Shown here: piece by piece, positions 48,336 to 58,929 of the stretch
How the letters are laid out: every line of letters begins with the position of its first letter
How positions within the stretch are numbered: the stretch's first letter is position 1
Assembly: GCA_003024785.1 (NCBI GenBank)
Contig: PUQB01000033.1
Location: 372,001 to 436,000, forward strand
From: Selaginella tamariscina
Lineage: Eukaryota > Streptophyta > Lycopodiopsida > Selaginellales > Selaginellaceae
Reading direction: 5' to 3'
DNA length: 64,000 nt
Notes under the pieces: model-generated
What the model was told of the DNA's origin: nothing
The model's database searches: none
The model's input: the letters and a program-made list of their open reading frames with translations, nothing else
Translations under genes and position numbers: made by a program

Positions 48336-48906
48336 TCAATCAATCTCGTCCCATGGAATGTTCATGTAAAATTGTTGAAATTTAGATGCATAGATAGAAA
48401 CTGGCCAGAATCCTTGTGTGAGCTTCCTTAACTTCGTGCATGTGAAACGGTACTTATCAGGATTTCCAAAGCAGGCTTCAAAAGCAGTCACAGATCCTTT
48501 GAAGTCTTCCATTAATGGGTTGTCATGCTCTAGCAAAAGAGCAACCCAAGCCCGTGGGGATCCAACTAATAAAGTTGCCAAAAGGCCAACCTTTTATGCA
48601 TCAGTCGAGTAGCGGCGTGGTTGCATGCGAATCAAAAGCCTGATTTGATTCAAGAAACCTTAAAAATTGGCACAATTACCACTGAACTTTTTCGGCATGT
48701 TGATCTTCAGCTCCGAAGAAGAGTTTGAGAAGAGGAGAAACCGAATGCTTGAGAAAGAGCAATGTTACAGCAGCCTTGGAGGATGCATCAGCAGCTGCAT
48801 GCGCCGCGTTGGTGGAACTTTGCAGATCTGTGACCACTTGGTGCAAAGTGGCCAGCTCATGAAGCAACATTTGGTGCTCGCGTTGAAATTGCTCAAAATC
48901 AGGCAT
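48336..48906 (-). other. gag-like region of the Ty3/gypsy fossil
   Basis: Starts MPDFEQFQREHQMLLHELAT, a likely coiled coil (48676-48906). It is followed by a capsid-like segment with LEHDNPLMEDFKGSVTAF and TQGFWPVSIYASKFQQ (48336-48581), the retrotransposon gag pattern. The style recalls Tf1/Tcn1-type chromovirus gags, reported from memory in mosses. Broken. Confidence 0.7.
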
Positions 48907-49005
48907 GATCTGTGAAAGAAAAAAAGGAGGAAAACGAAGGAGAAGAACTAAGAAAAAAAAAAGTAACTAAAAATCAAGGAGCTATGAGAGTAGTTACTAT
49001 CAAAT

Positions 49006-49445
49006 TGTCAAGTCACGATCTAAGAACAAAAAAGCTTGATTTAGGAACAGGACAAAAATTAGAAAACAAGACAAAAGTAGAACATGAATTAGGAACAAGA
49101 CGAGAACAGGAAGCAATGAGCAAAACAAGAACAAAACAAGAATGATCGTAAAATGACTGGTGTTGATAGTAACTAATTGTACAACAATTAGGTTGGAGCT
49201 TTTATGCTCACAACTCCAAGAGCTAATCTAGGCATGAGCTTAAAATATACTCCAAAAGCTAATTTAGTCATGAGCTAAAAATAGTATCCCTTATCTTGTA
49301 GGTATATCCTATAGGCATATTTTGTATCCTATATACTATATCATGTATCTTGTATTGGGTCCTGTAGGCATATCCTATATCCTGTATCCTGTATCGGGTC
49401 TTGTAGGCATATCCTGTATCTCGTATCCTATATTAGGTCGTGACA
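49006..49445 (-). repeat. 5' LTR of the Ty3/gypsy element
   Basis: About 440 bp, TGTCAAGTCACG..GGTCGTGACA, with the same TATCCTGTAGGCA minisatellite on the right. It differs in many places from the partner LTR, which indicates age. Confidence 0.85.
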
Positions 49446-50269
49446 GTCATTTTAGGGGACTTAAGGTAGGACTTTAAGTCTTCTGTTTAACTAGGCATCT
49501 GAGTTAGACTCTTGAGTTCATCTTAGAAGACTTAGCATTGCTCACACAGGGGATTGACGCTAGAAGGCCACTTGGCGGCCACGTGTTAGCCCTCCAGGTT
49601 AAAACTCTGACAATTAGTTGATGTGAAAAAGGGGTGGTTGAAGTGTGGAATGTGTAATGATTTTCATCTGAAACAATATGCATTATTATTATTATTATAT
49701 GTTTATGATGTGGTTTATTATTGCATACATGGGTTAATATACAATAACATTTTTAATGTCTTAAATAGTTTTTGTGGAGAGTCTAAATATTCAAGAAAAC
49801 ACATAACAGAATGTGTCTAAACTTGTTTTATTAACAAGATGAACTTTATTATATTATTAATTATAAGTATGTTAATTTGAACTTTTCAATAAGTAAAACA
49901 AATAATAAATATTGTATTGTTATGTTTATGTTTATGTTATTAGTAGTTTGGAAGGGCTTTATGCATTGTATATAGTTTTTATAATGGAATGAATTTATTA
50001 TATAAGGGCATCTGCAGCGGTGAGTTATAAATTAGCTATAACAAAAATTTATGGCTAAAATTGGATTTTGGGCTACAGCGATACATCATAAATCACATAT
50101 AAATTTTTGAAAGTGTTAGAACCGCCTCAAATTCCATAAATCTCTGAATTCTTTATGGTAAATATAATGGCCCCTGCCCATTCTCGCCACACCCATTCTC
50201 AAATCCTCCTCTCTCCTCTTTCCTGCTTTGCCCATTCATTTTCCCACTCTTTCCTTCCTCTTCCTCAGC

Positions 50270-51163
50270 ATGAGCAATACCAATGTTCCTGAGATTCCAT
50301 ATACTGTTGCTAATGAAGCTGTGCCTCCCATTTCAAATGATCATGCCATTGCAATCAACTCCTCGCCAACGTCTACATAATTTTTCTTCTATTGAGGATC
50401 GACAGCTCTAGCTTGAGTTGGATAGAAGTATCCCAAGACTCCATCGTGGGCATTGGGCAAAAGGGCAGAAACTTTTGGATGTGTGTGACCATGTCATTCC
50501 ATCAAGCACAAAACTCAATGGTGCAAGCACAAAAAGCATTGTTGAGTTGGTTTGTTGGGGCCGTCCAACCCAGGGTTAACAAATTTTGTGGGGCGTACGC
50601 TCAGGTTTGTGCCTTTTACAATATTATAAATTTACACAATCATGAGCATATTATTGCTTTGCTTATGCAGGTAGAGTCATGAAATGAGTCAGGCAAAAGT
50701 GCCAACGACAAGCTAAATGACACGCTCATCCTGTATGAGTCACAAGTGAAGTTTCCCTTCACCATGGTGGCACTCTAGTCTCTATTGTGTGGGACACCGA
50801 AATGGCAGGAACAGCTTGATGCTATCACTATTACAAAGCCAGGGCAAGGTCAACAAGCCTATTGTCAACGATGAGGATGTTGTCCCTACCAATGTAGAAG
50901 CTACCGAGACCTTCAACAAGTTGGCCTAGCCTCTTGACCAAAAGACATCCAAGAGGGCAGCTAAGAACAACAAGGACATGGCTGCCCTCACAAGTAGCTC
51001 AACCATCATGGCCAAGTCAATAGTTGATGCAGCACTTCAACCCAAGCACAAGGCAGACGCATTGGAGTTGATCTCAGAGGAGAGGATAATGTGTGTTGAC
51101 ATGAGCAAGCTTAACACCATCCAACGCAAATATTACATGCTAAAACAACATCACATTCTATAA
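50270..51163 (+). pseudogene. PIF/Harbinger ORF1, SANT/Myb-like DNA-binding protein
   Basis: Starts MSNTNVPEIPYTVANEAVPP at 50270. Then, across frame changes, WIEVSQDSIVGIGQKGRNFW (about 50415) and VNKFCGAYAQV (about 50570), the pattern of plant Harbinger ORF1 and NAM-associated proteins. Further on are a TPKWQEQLDA-like segment (about 50800) and MAKSIVDAALQ..ERIMCVDMSKL..QRKYYMLKQ (50978-51163). ORF1 proteins bind the element ends and help import the transposase into the nucleus. Several frame changes and an early stop region (about 50378) make it a pseudogene. Confidence 0.8.
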
Positions 51164-51190
51164 GTAGCAAAGGCCCAAGACATGGAGGAA

Positions 51191-52256
51191 CTACACAGAA
51201 ACAATCCTCAAACTCATCAAAGTTGCACATGTCACAGACTGGCAGCTCTCCACATCCGGATGTCCCTTCAATCCTGTCCACACTTGTCCCTCCTCATCAC
51301 GGTTGCCCTCAATGATCATATTGTGTAGAACTATACATGCTATCATTACTGTCTTTAGGTTCTCCAAATGCCACATGCGTACTAGCCCATGAATAATGGC
51401 AAATCGAGCTTGTAGTATGCCAAATGCAAGCTCCACGTCTTTACGCACTGCCTCCTGCTTTTGTGCAAAATGCTATATAGTGTAAAGAATTGATATCAAT
51501 ACTCTCTAGCATGTACGTGTGTACAGATGTACAATATTTACTTTTTTTTGGCACTTTGTGGGAGTGAAATGGTCTTGACAAGGGTGGCATAGTTGGGATA
51601 TATACCGTCAGCTAGATAATATCCCATCCCATAGTTGTGCCCGTTAATGGGAAAGTTGATAGGTGTTGCTCGTCCATTATAAAGCTCATGGAATAGCTTC
51701 AAATGATTTAGCACATTAATGTCATTGTGTGCCCCGGCATGTGAAGGTCCTGCGATGCAACAACTTTGAGGACAAGTGTGGGCTTCTTTGCCTTGCCAGT
51801 GTACTAGCCAGCCCACACAACATGACAGTTTTTCCAAGACCAATGCATATAATCGGGTGAGCCAAGCATTCATGGGAACCCGCAAGTCGCATTCTCCATT
51901 AATAAACATTGCACATCTTGCTCATTCGGTTGGCACAGATAACGTTCACCAAAAGCTTGTATAATTGCTACAACAAAGTGATGCAGACATTCAGGACTAG
52001 TACTCTCTACCATGTGTATGGACTCGTCCAATGAATTTGGTGAGACGCCATAGGCCAATTGATGCATTGCCGAAGTGCACTTTTGTAGTGTTGAGATGCC
52101 CATTTGTCCTGTAGCATCTGGCTTTTGCACAAAGTAGCTATCGACATGTTGTAGAGTATTCATAATGCGAAAAAATAGTGGATGAGGCATACAGAACCGG
52201 TGGAAGAAATCAATAACTTTATAGATTGGGTTCTCTACAAAATAATCTTTCATCAA
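51191..52256 (-). pseudogene. PIF/Harbinger DDE transposase
   Basis: N-terminal part 51870-52256 (FHRFCMPHPLFFRIMNTLQH, QKCTSAMHQLAYG, FGERYLCQP). Catalytic region: first Asp in GSPDYMHWSW (about 51840-51860, in a different frame from the next part), second Asp in HNDINVLNHLKLF (about 51720), then NFPINGHNYGMGYYLADGIYP (about 51640), and the Glu in RKDVELAFGILQARF (about 51440). ACIVLHNMIIEGNRDEEG (about 51310) is the usual C-terminal block. All three acidic residues of the DDE triad are present, but there are at least two frame changes (about 51800 and 51480). It lies tail-to-tail with ORF1. Confidence 0.85.
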
Positions 52257-53699
52257 GCGCTAGTGTCCATGTGTGCTGTTGTGAAACTTGTTGATGACAT
52301 GACCTTGTGTTGATCCACCAAGTCTCATATCAGCTAACCAATGTGCTGCCTATATAATAATAGATTGTTGCTAAGCAACTGCTAATAGAAACATTGAATC
52401 GTCCTTGTCATCTCCAAAATTCAGTGCTCTCTTGCAAGAGATCCACAATGGGATCCATTGTGAGTTTATGGAGTGTGGATGAGGAAAAAAAAAGACCACG
52501 TGTCACATGTTATGGTGAGTTTATGGTGTAGACTCCATTTAAAATTCTATAAATATATTTATAAAGGGCTATATTCCATATATTTATGGTGAATTTATGG
52601 TTCACAGTGGGGATGCCCTAAGTTGCATTTTTTCAAGGTTTTAATTTGACCTAGTTTTTTTTTATATGGTGTGGAAATGTATAACTTTTAATAGGTAAAA
52701 AATGATATAAGATTGAATTCATAATATTAAATTTTTTAGCATACAAATGAAGTCTAGTTGTATTTCATATCATATATTACTATATAAAAGTAAATGTTAA
52801 ACCTTGGTAATAACTTAGGCCCATACCAAAGATGTTAGGATATTAATAATAGTAAAGGTTCCAAAGCATTGTAAGCAAATTCTTATTACAATACACATAA
52901 ATTTACATTCAGTTAATGAAAATTGAACGTAATACATAGAGGAATAATTATTAAATTTTGATTATAATTTCATTTTTTCATTGAGGTTAATTATTACTTT
53001 CTAAAATTTGTTATCAAACCTTTGGATGTATTGAGAAACACTCTATTTAATTCACTTGAGTCTTTAAAAAGTAATTCAAATGAATGTCATTAAATACCTC
53101 CAAAACGCCTAAGCAAAAGTCTCGAGTAAGGTTAAAACTCATACTTAATATCATCCTACTCACTTTTCAATGAAGAGGGCTTCATCATGGATATTAAATA
53201 AAGTTAACTGTAATAAAATATTATCTACATCTATAAAGAGTTAATCAAATTTATTTTGTTCAATAACTAGTTTGCACATGTGAAATGAAAGTATTGTCCC
53301 CAATATACATTTTCCTAATTTAATAAAGGCATTGTTCTTGTTGCTTAGTCCACACCAAATTGCAATCTCAATTTATAAGGTCAACATTATTTGTGCTTCC
53401 AACCAATGAATAATTGACAATTGAGTTTTTAATATGGATTTTCATTATTAATTTATAAGAGTTAGGAATTATAGGTTGGCACCTACAATAAAACATGTGT
53501 ATTATGTGATTTTTTTAAAAAATTAAAAAATGAATTATATATTATTTTAAGATGTTTAATTTATGCAAATGAGTAATAAAGATTTATAAAAATCACTTTA
53601 TTACACACTTTTATTAAGCAGCTTTTATTTAAAATATTTATGAAACAAAATTAACTTATTATATTAAGATAATTTGAGTTTTAAATTCTTATTAAATAT

Positions 53700-54767
53700 G
53701 AATTTTTCATTCATAAAGCATTTTCCATCGTGTTCTAAACTATTATAAGACATGAAATATCTTTTGTAATAAGTTTATTGGTCAACCCATGCCTCGCTAT
53801 TAAGGTACCAATATCACACTTTGGATGAATATGTGTTCAACCTCACTAGTGTGAAGAGCCCTAAAATGGTTTAATACATACTCCAATTTGAAATGTAACA
53901 TAAGAGAGTTACAGCTACATTGATTGACACCAAGATGGACTAAATGAGATGTTAGGTGATCATTGTCTTATCCTGCAAATTTATTTCACCACCTTATTTT
54001 CTGAAGATTAGGATAGTAAAAAAGTAATAAATTCAGGATGCCTTGCTTTTCTTGATATTCCAATCCAACTCTATTTAAAGCATGATATGATGTAACTATG
54101 GAGTTCCATGGGACCTTTAGTTTATGGCCAACCGCCTTGGGCAGAGACGGAGCAAGATGAGTAAGTAGAAAGCTTCAGTGGAAGGCATTTTCCATGGCTT
54201 CATTGAGATGTGCCTGGGCATCACACTCCAACACTCAAACATGACTTTAGTGACTAGTTGGCAGCTCATAAAGCTCTCACTAACAAATGAAGTAGCCAGA
54301 TATGCGGCAAAAGATCTACAGGAACTTCCTTTTTCTACTTCTGTCTTCAAATACTACATGACAAAGTTTGTGATACGGTGGAAGAGGAGGATACTTAACA
54401 TAAATGCACAAGTTATGATTTCAAAACGTACTTTGATATGCATTGCGTAAGAATCTGTAAATAATCACTGAAAGTCAGGTCCAGGTCATCTAGTGAAGGA
54501 AAATATAGTTTTTTGATTAAACTAAACCCTAAACCCAATGAATCTTTTGTAAAATCATTACGTGTAGCTTAGTCTTGAAATATATTATGAATACTCTATA
54601 CTTGAATATGCCAATTGGATGAGCGACACCTGACACATTTGGGAAAGTGTTGTTTGGTTCGACAAGAAGCCAACACCATAGTTGACTATGATCAGTAGTT
54701 CTAAAGAGACTGTTTGGGATTCCTCTAGAGCATGATTTTCATACTTACGAAAGAAAGATGCTTGTAT
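53700..54767. other. Block E and start of block F, unit 4
   Basis: Best open copy of block E. The plus-strand frame 54178-54450 (90 codons) reads MEGIFHGFIEMCLGIT, LTNEVARYAAKDLQELPFST and FVIRWKRRILN. The minus-strand WVDQQTYYKR-type segment lies at 53740-53830 with one frame change. Block F starts at 54600 and is cut at 54767, where inverted sequence begins. No family recognised. Confidence 0.35.
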
Positions 54768-56130
54768 AATAATACAATACATATTCATTAATTTGATATT
54801 TTTGATTAATTTAATATTTATTAATAAAATATTAAATAATATTTAATAAATATTAATACAGATTGTGAACATGCAATTTGCATTATGTAACTAAAATAAT
54901 TTAAAATATATATTTTTTAATTTAAATAACTTAATAAAATATTAAATTTTATATAAAATCTCAATTAATGAATATGTTTTATGACTTATATAACAACTAC
55001 TAGCACCATGTATAATATACATGTGTTTGGGTTTTAGAGGATTTAAGGGGTGTTTTAACTACCTTGTACATACACATACATATACAACAATACATATAGT
55101 GTTGATATCAGCCGGTAGCTCCAAAGGTAGGTTTTCATTAATTTTTGTACCGTGGTTTTTTTTATTAATTTTCTCTTTTCAAATCAGCTACAATCTCAAC
55201 GAATTCATGAGGCTATTGCATAGGCATTTTCTAATCTATTGGTTTTAAATGGGATGGAAAGTGAGAAGAGAACAGGTGTAGTGAAGGATATTTGTATATA
55301 TACACACAATTTGATAGTGTTGAAATCTAGAACCAATTGTATATATATTAAAAATAAGTAAAATGAAATACATTGACCTATCCCCTTTTGTCCACCTATC
55401 CTTACATATGTCATTTATAAAGTTCATGAAATACCAATCATTATGTAATTACATCCACAAGACCATACGATTGTATTTACTATCAACACCAGTACGCTAG
55501 TCCCTAATGTATTATCAAATGGCGTGTGATGAAATTGAAGATTGTTAAAATGGTAAGGTGACCATGTATACTCTATAGCAGACCATGTTGACTCTCTAAT
55601 GGATATGTCAAATTAATAACAGTTAAAGTTGATTTTAGCTTTCATGTAGCTCCTCCAATATATATTATTTTAACTCTGCACATGAACATATATATGGTTA
55701 TGTTTTACATGTTAACTAAGACCTGATTAATAAGGACTACTATTGTGTAGTTAATATTACAGAACAATAAATATATAAAACTAATAAAGGAAATCAATAT
55801 GCATGACTTTTAAGTAGATATGTAAACCCCCATTTTAGGTTTCGTGTAGCACCATAGATAATTGTGACATTACCAAGGAGAAAGAGAAGCAAGAGCATGC
55901 TCATTTTGAAGGCAAACCCTTGAGTTTGAGGCAGTGCAACCACAACTTGCAGTGAATTTGGAGAGCGTAAAGGTGTCTATAGGTAGAACCTGACGATGGT
56001 TTAAAGAGTACTGGTTTCACATCAAGTAGTTTAAAAGCTTGTTGCTTGTGATGGGAATGTTTTCATGGGACTCGATGTATAGTGTTTCTTAAAGAGGCTC
56101 TTCCGTTTGCTATGTAAATCTTTCCACAAT
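54768..56130 (-). repeat. Inverted segment inside unit 4 (about 1.36 kb)
   Basis: Reverse complement of the unit sequence seen at about 30243-31600 in unit 3. The left joint is at AAGAAAGATG/CTTGTATAAT, the right joint at TTTCCACAA/TATATAG. It includes block F in reverse (55855-56130, CAAGAGCATGCTCATTTTGA..). About 115 bp of unit sequence are missing at the right joint. Flanking unit sequence continues in the normal direction on both sides. Confidence 0.8.
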
Positions 56131-56569
56131 ATATAGTTTGTAAGTCTTAACATATTTATCATGGTTAGTGGTTTATAATGGTAATAACTTACATAATTAT
56201 GTTGAAAATTGCATGCACAAGTATTAAGTAAGGTTAGTTTTGATGTGGGATATATTGAGTGGTTTCTTGCTCATCTATATATTTTCTATATATATTTTAC
56301 ATAAATATTTTCATGGCTTAAGCATTTACAACCCAATTAGCCATGTAAATGTCATGCTAAGGTTGTGTAAGAAGGAAGATTTTAATTTAAGTGCATTAAA
56401 TAATAAAATCTTAAAAGAATGAAAATTATATAATTATTAATATGAGTAAATATAAACATTTAATCTCAAAATTGAAACTAATGTACAAATCGTACAACGT
56501 GCACGCACACACACAAGGCGACGGTTGTCGACTTTACCCTAGATTCATTATGTAACTAGTTTATTTGGA

Positions 56570-56792
56570 TGTGTAAGTATACTATAGCTTTAGCCTCGTC
56601 AGCCTCCCAATCAAATTAGTAAAGTTTATGTTACCCATAATTATGAATTTCTTTTGTACTCATTCATGGTTCTTCATCTGTCCTCCCCCTTATTATAGTT
56701 ATCAATTTGAGCAGACTATCCACAGACATACATGATTTAGAATTATTCTCCTTGTGCATAGTTTTTTAAGCTTGATTATGTTGAGAAGGAAA
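56570..56792 (-). pseudogene. Inverted degenerate copy of zinc-ribbon exon 3, unit 4
   Basis: Minus-strand homology to 57622-57891 (GATAACTATAATAAGGGGGA, GACGAGGCTAAAGCTATAGT). Same relative place as in units 1-3. Confidence 0.6.
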
Positions 56793-57225
56793 TTTTCCAA
56801 GCAAGTTATAATATAATTAACATATTTGCGAGTTTATAATATTTACTTTTTGAATTACTTAAGTGTAATTAATTGCGTGCTTTCTCCCAGATACAAGTTC
56901 AAATCTCATCACTCAAAATTCTTTTTAAATAATCAATTAATTGTGTAATATGCAAAAACATAAAAATATTTTATCAAACAACATGTTTTGAACTAGCATA
57001 TACATAATTTGACATATAAAATATTATGTAGATAATATCATATTATGTAGGACGGACTGCATTTTAAGTTTAACTTGTGATTTGCTGCCTTTTTAATAGA
57101 TTTAGGTCCCTGGTGTCACATTTTGCCTTGATATTTCACGTGAACCCCTCTAAATTTAATCCCATTGATAGATTTGAGCCATTGTAACCCACTGGTAGAT
57201 TCAAGCCATCGGAACAACATTTGGA

Positions 57226-57259
57226 TTATATAAATAACTTGAATAACACTAGGGTTTAC
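57226..57259 (+). promoter_or_regulatory. TATA box and telo-box, zinc-ribbon copy 4
   Basis: TTATATAAATAA at 57226-57237 and CACTAGGGTTTAC at about 57247-57259. The leader-intron donor is at 57290. Confidence 0.6.
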
Positions 57260-57414
57260 AAGAACCCAAGTTTATCGGCGGCTGTACGTGTAAGTGTGTT
57301 CCTGTCTTAAGTATTCAGCATGAAATTCTATGATGTTTTCACAAATTTTTTTCTTATTCTTATAATGTATCTCTTATAACAACTTAACTAATGTTCAATC
57401 AATCATCATAGCAG

Positions 57415-57891
57415 ATTTCTATAGAAGAATCAGAAATTTTCTTCTGGGGTATTTGACTTGGATTTTACTGAATACATGATGACGAGTGGACAAGAAACGG
57501 AATCTCACGAAGAGCATATGGATATGAATGTTAAGGACTATGTGGATAAGGTAAGGTTTTAAAATAAAAAATTGTATAATTTGAAAAATATGCTTCATTT
57601 GACTATACATTTAATTTGTAGGCAAGTTCACAACGTAAGCACCCTAGTAAGCTTAAAGTGATGCTGAAGAAATTGCGCACAAGGAGGATCGTAAAGCAGA
57701 TTTTTCAAGCCTGTCCTGCTTGTAGATGTTCTGCTCAATTTGATAACTATAATAAGGGGCAGAACAAGATGAAGTACCACTGCATGAACAAGCAGTGCAA
57801 AAAGGAGTTCATTATTGTGGGTAACCTAAGCTCCAACAATTTGGTGAAGAAGCTGATGAGGCTAAAGCTATATTATAGCACATTTAATTAA
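57415..57891 (+). CDS. Small zinc-ribbon protein gene, copy 4
   Basis: Exon 2 57415-57550, intron 57551-57621, exon 3 57622-57891. Exon 3 is fully open: basic RKHPSKLKVMLKKLRTRR, ribbon CPACRCSAQFDNY..HCMNKQC, then SSNNLVKKLMRLKL and stop. In exon 2 the ATG used by copy 3 reads ACG, but an in-frame MMTSGQ lies 18-21 bp upstream (about 57477) and keeps the frame through MDMNVKDYVDK. The gene could therefore still be translated. The acceptor is TTTGTAG instead of TTTGCAG. A long (AT)n/(GTAT)n tract starts just after the stop. Confidence 0.55.
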
Positions 57892-57903
57892 ATGAGACTG
57901 ATT

Positions 57904-57905
<2 letters not shown>

Positions 57906-57965
<60 letters not shown>
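57906..57965. repeat. (AT)n followed by (GTAT)n, unit 4
   Basis: A run of TA dinucleotides of about 40 bp followed by GTATGTATGTAT, directly downstream of zinc-ribbon copy 4. Confidence 0.9.
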
Positions 57966-57966
<1 letters not shown>

Positions 57967-58929
57967 TATTCAAATGGGTGTTATTATGAGTCAATTTAGA
58001 AATACCAAACGTAAGATAAATATTAACATATTTGTATCGTGTGGTTTTCTTCATGCATGCAATCTCTAGATACGTTTCTAATATAAAATGATTTTACCTC
58101 TAGAAAATTATCTGCTTTTTCTATATTATATTTATTATTTTATTATTATCTAGAATACACAGTGCCTTCAACAGATTACATTGAGCAAAAGTATATATGT
58201 AAAACTATATATATATACATATACACACATACATATATAATGTGTGTGTGTGTGTGTCACATGAACGTGAAATGTCATGCAACTTTACCTTTTAACCTTT
58301 GTTATTTTATTAAAAAAATATAGTTCAATAACATTATTTTCTTTAATAATTAATTTTATTCTATTTTTTATGATTAAAAAATAAAGATTTAAAATAAATA
58401 TTGTGATCATGGCATAAATCTAGGAAATTTTCTCAAAAATTTCTAACCCATATAATCGGAGGGAAGATTTTAGTTAAAATTTCTTTTATTAATATAAAAA
58501 GTGCAGACGTATGGTTAGACTTAGTTTTTGCAAGTATATACGGCATTAATATTTACTATACATTTACATATTAATATCCATATTATATATGTAATAAGTG
58601 AGTGTATATATTTATATACCTTGGCTGTTCTGAATAGAATATTCTACATATTAACATGTCCAAAGCCGGTAAGTACATGTGTATATATATAAATCTCTCT
58701 GTATATTTTCTCTCACACACACTTACGAGGCTAGGTTTGCATATCTTAACAAGATGTATACACGTAATATATATGTCACAAACATGCATATAAATAGTCA
58801 TTCTTATTGTTACACAAACACAGCCTATGTTATTGTTATCTACATTATAGTTCAAGAAATTCTTGTCAGCGCACACACACACACATATATTGAACATCCA
58901 AGTGTGTTGGATAAAAATCACCTACCAGC

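Larger units (their letters stand above)
43534..49445 (-). mobile_element. Ty3/gypsy chromovirus-type element, broken fossil
   Basis: 5.9 kb on the minus strand, flanked by a perfect target duplication GTCAT (43529-43533 and 49446-49450), inserted in the LARD 3' LTR. The 5' LTR (in its own sense) is 49006-49445 and the 3' LTR 43534-43997; both start TGTCAAG and end TGACA. Parts in order: gag-like (about 48336-48906), zinc knuckle and protease (47559-48149), Pro/Ser-rich linker (46860-47450), reverse transcriptase (about 46330-46850, YLDDILIF), RNase H (about 45685-45890), integrase (about 44700-45420, with a HHCC-type zinc region) and a chromodomain-like tail (about 44040-44425, VDWKGYLPTDRTW-type). 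The order IN after RT places it in Ty3/gypsy. The coding region is heavily broken, by ten or more interruptions by eye, and the LTRs are roughly 80-85 percent alike, so it is an old copy. Confidence 0.9.
36416..49612 (+). mobile_element. Coding-poor LTR retrotransposon (LARD-like), nested host of two other insertions
   Basis: Ends are TGTCATAG (36416) and CTCTGACA (49612), a TGTCA/TGACA pair. Flanks GTTAG and ATTAG are a likely 5-bp target duplication with one mismatch; the uninterrupted site is visible in unit 3 near 28070 (AGAGGGTTAGTTGATG). The 5' LTR runs 36416 to about 37950, where homology to the other LTR ends. The internal region is about 37950-41497. A purine-rich tract (AAGGCGGGGAG) precedes the 3' LTR at 41498. 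The 3' LTR is split into 41498-41520, 42133-43533 and 49446-49612 by two later insertions, leaving about 1.6 kb of its own sequence. The internal region has no open frame of note, so the element looks non-autonomous. Its LTRs differ noticeably by eye (order of 10 percent), so it is old. Confidence 0.75.
50006..52618. mobile_element. PIF/Harbinger DNA transposon, near full length
   Basis: 2613 bp with terminal inverted repeats beginning GGGCATC (left GGGCATCTGCAGCGGTGAGT, right in reverse GGGCATCCCCACTGTGAACC), flanked by TAA (50003-50005 and 52619-52621). The empty site is visible in unit 5 near 62650 (TTATTATATAAGTTACATTT), which proves insertion with a 3-bp TAA duplication, the PIF/Harbinger hallmark. 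It carries two convergent genes: ORF1 (SANT/Myb-like) on plus and the DDE transposase on minus. Both show frame changes, so the copy is probably inactive. The TIRs are imperfect after the first 7 bp. Confidence 0.9.
34561..58929. repeat. Tandem array unit 4 (about 8.5 kb without its insertions)
   Basis: Carries unit sequence at 34561-36415, 49613-50005, 52619-54767 and 56131-58929. It is interrupted by an LTR-element stack (36416-49612) and a PIF/Harbinger element (50006-52618), and contains an inverted segment (54768-56130). Subtracting the insertions gives about 8.5 kb, close to units 1 and 3. The stretches 34561-36415, 52622-53700 and 57892-58930 are AT-rich unit sequence in which no separate gene is seen. 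Confidence 0.8.

Noticed and set aside
48970-49005. A tRNA-Met-type primer binding site next to the gypsy 5' LTR
   Set aside because: The expected TGGTATCAGAGC-like sequence was not found; no other tRNA match could be asserted by eye.
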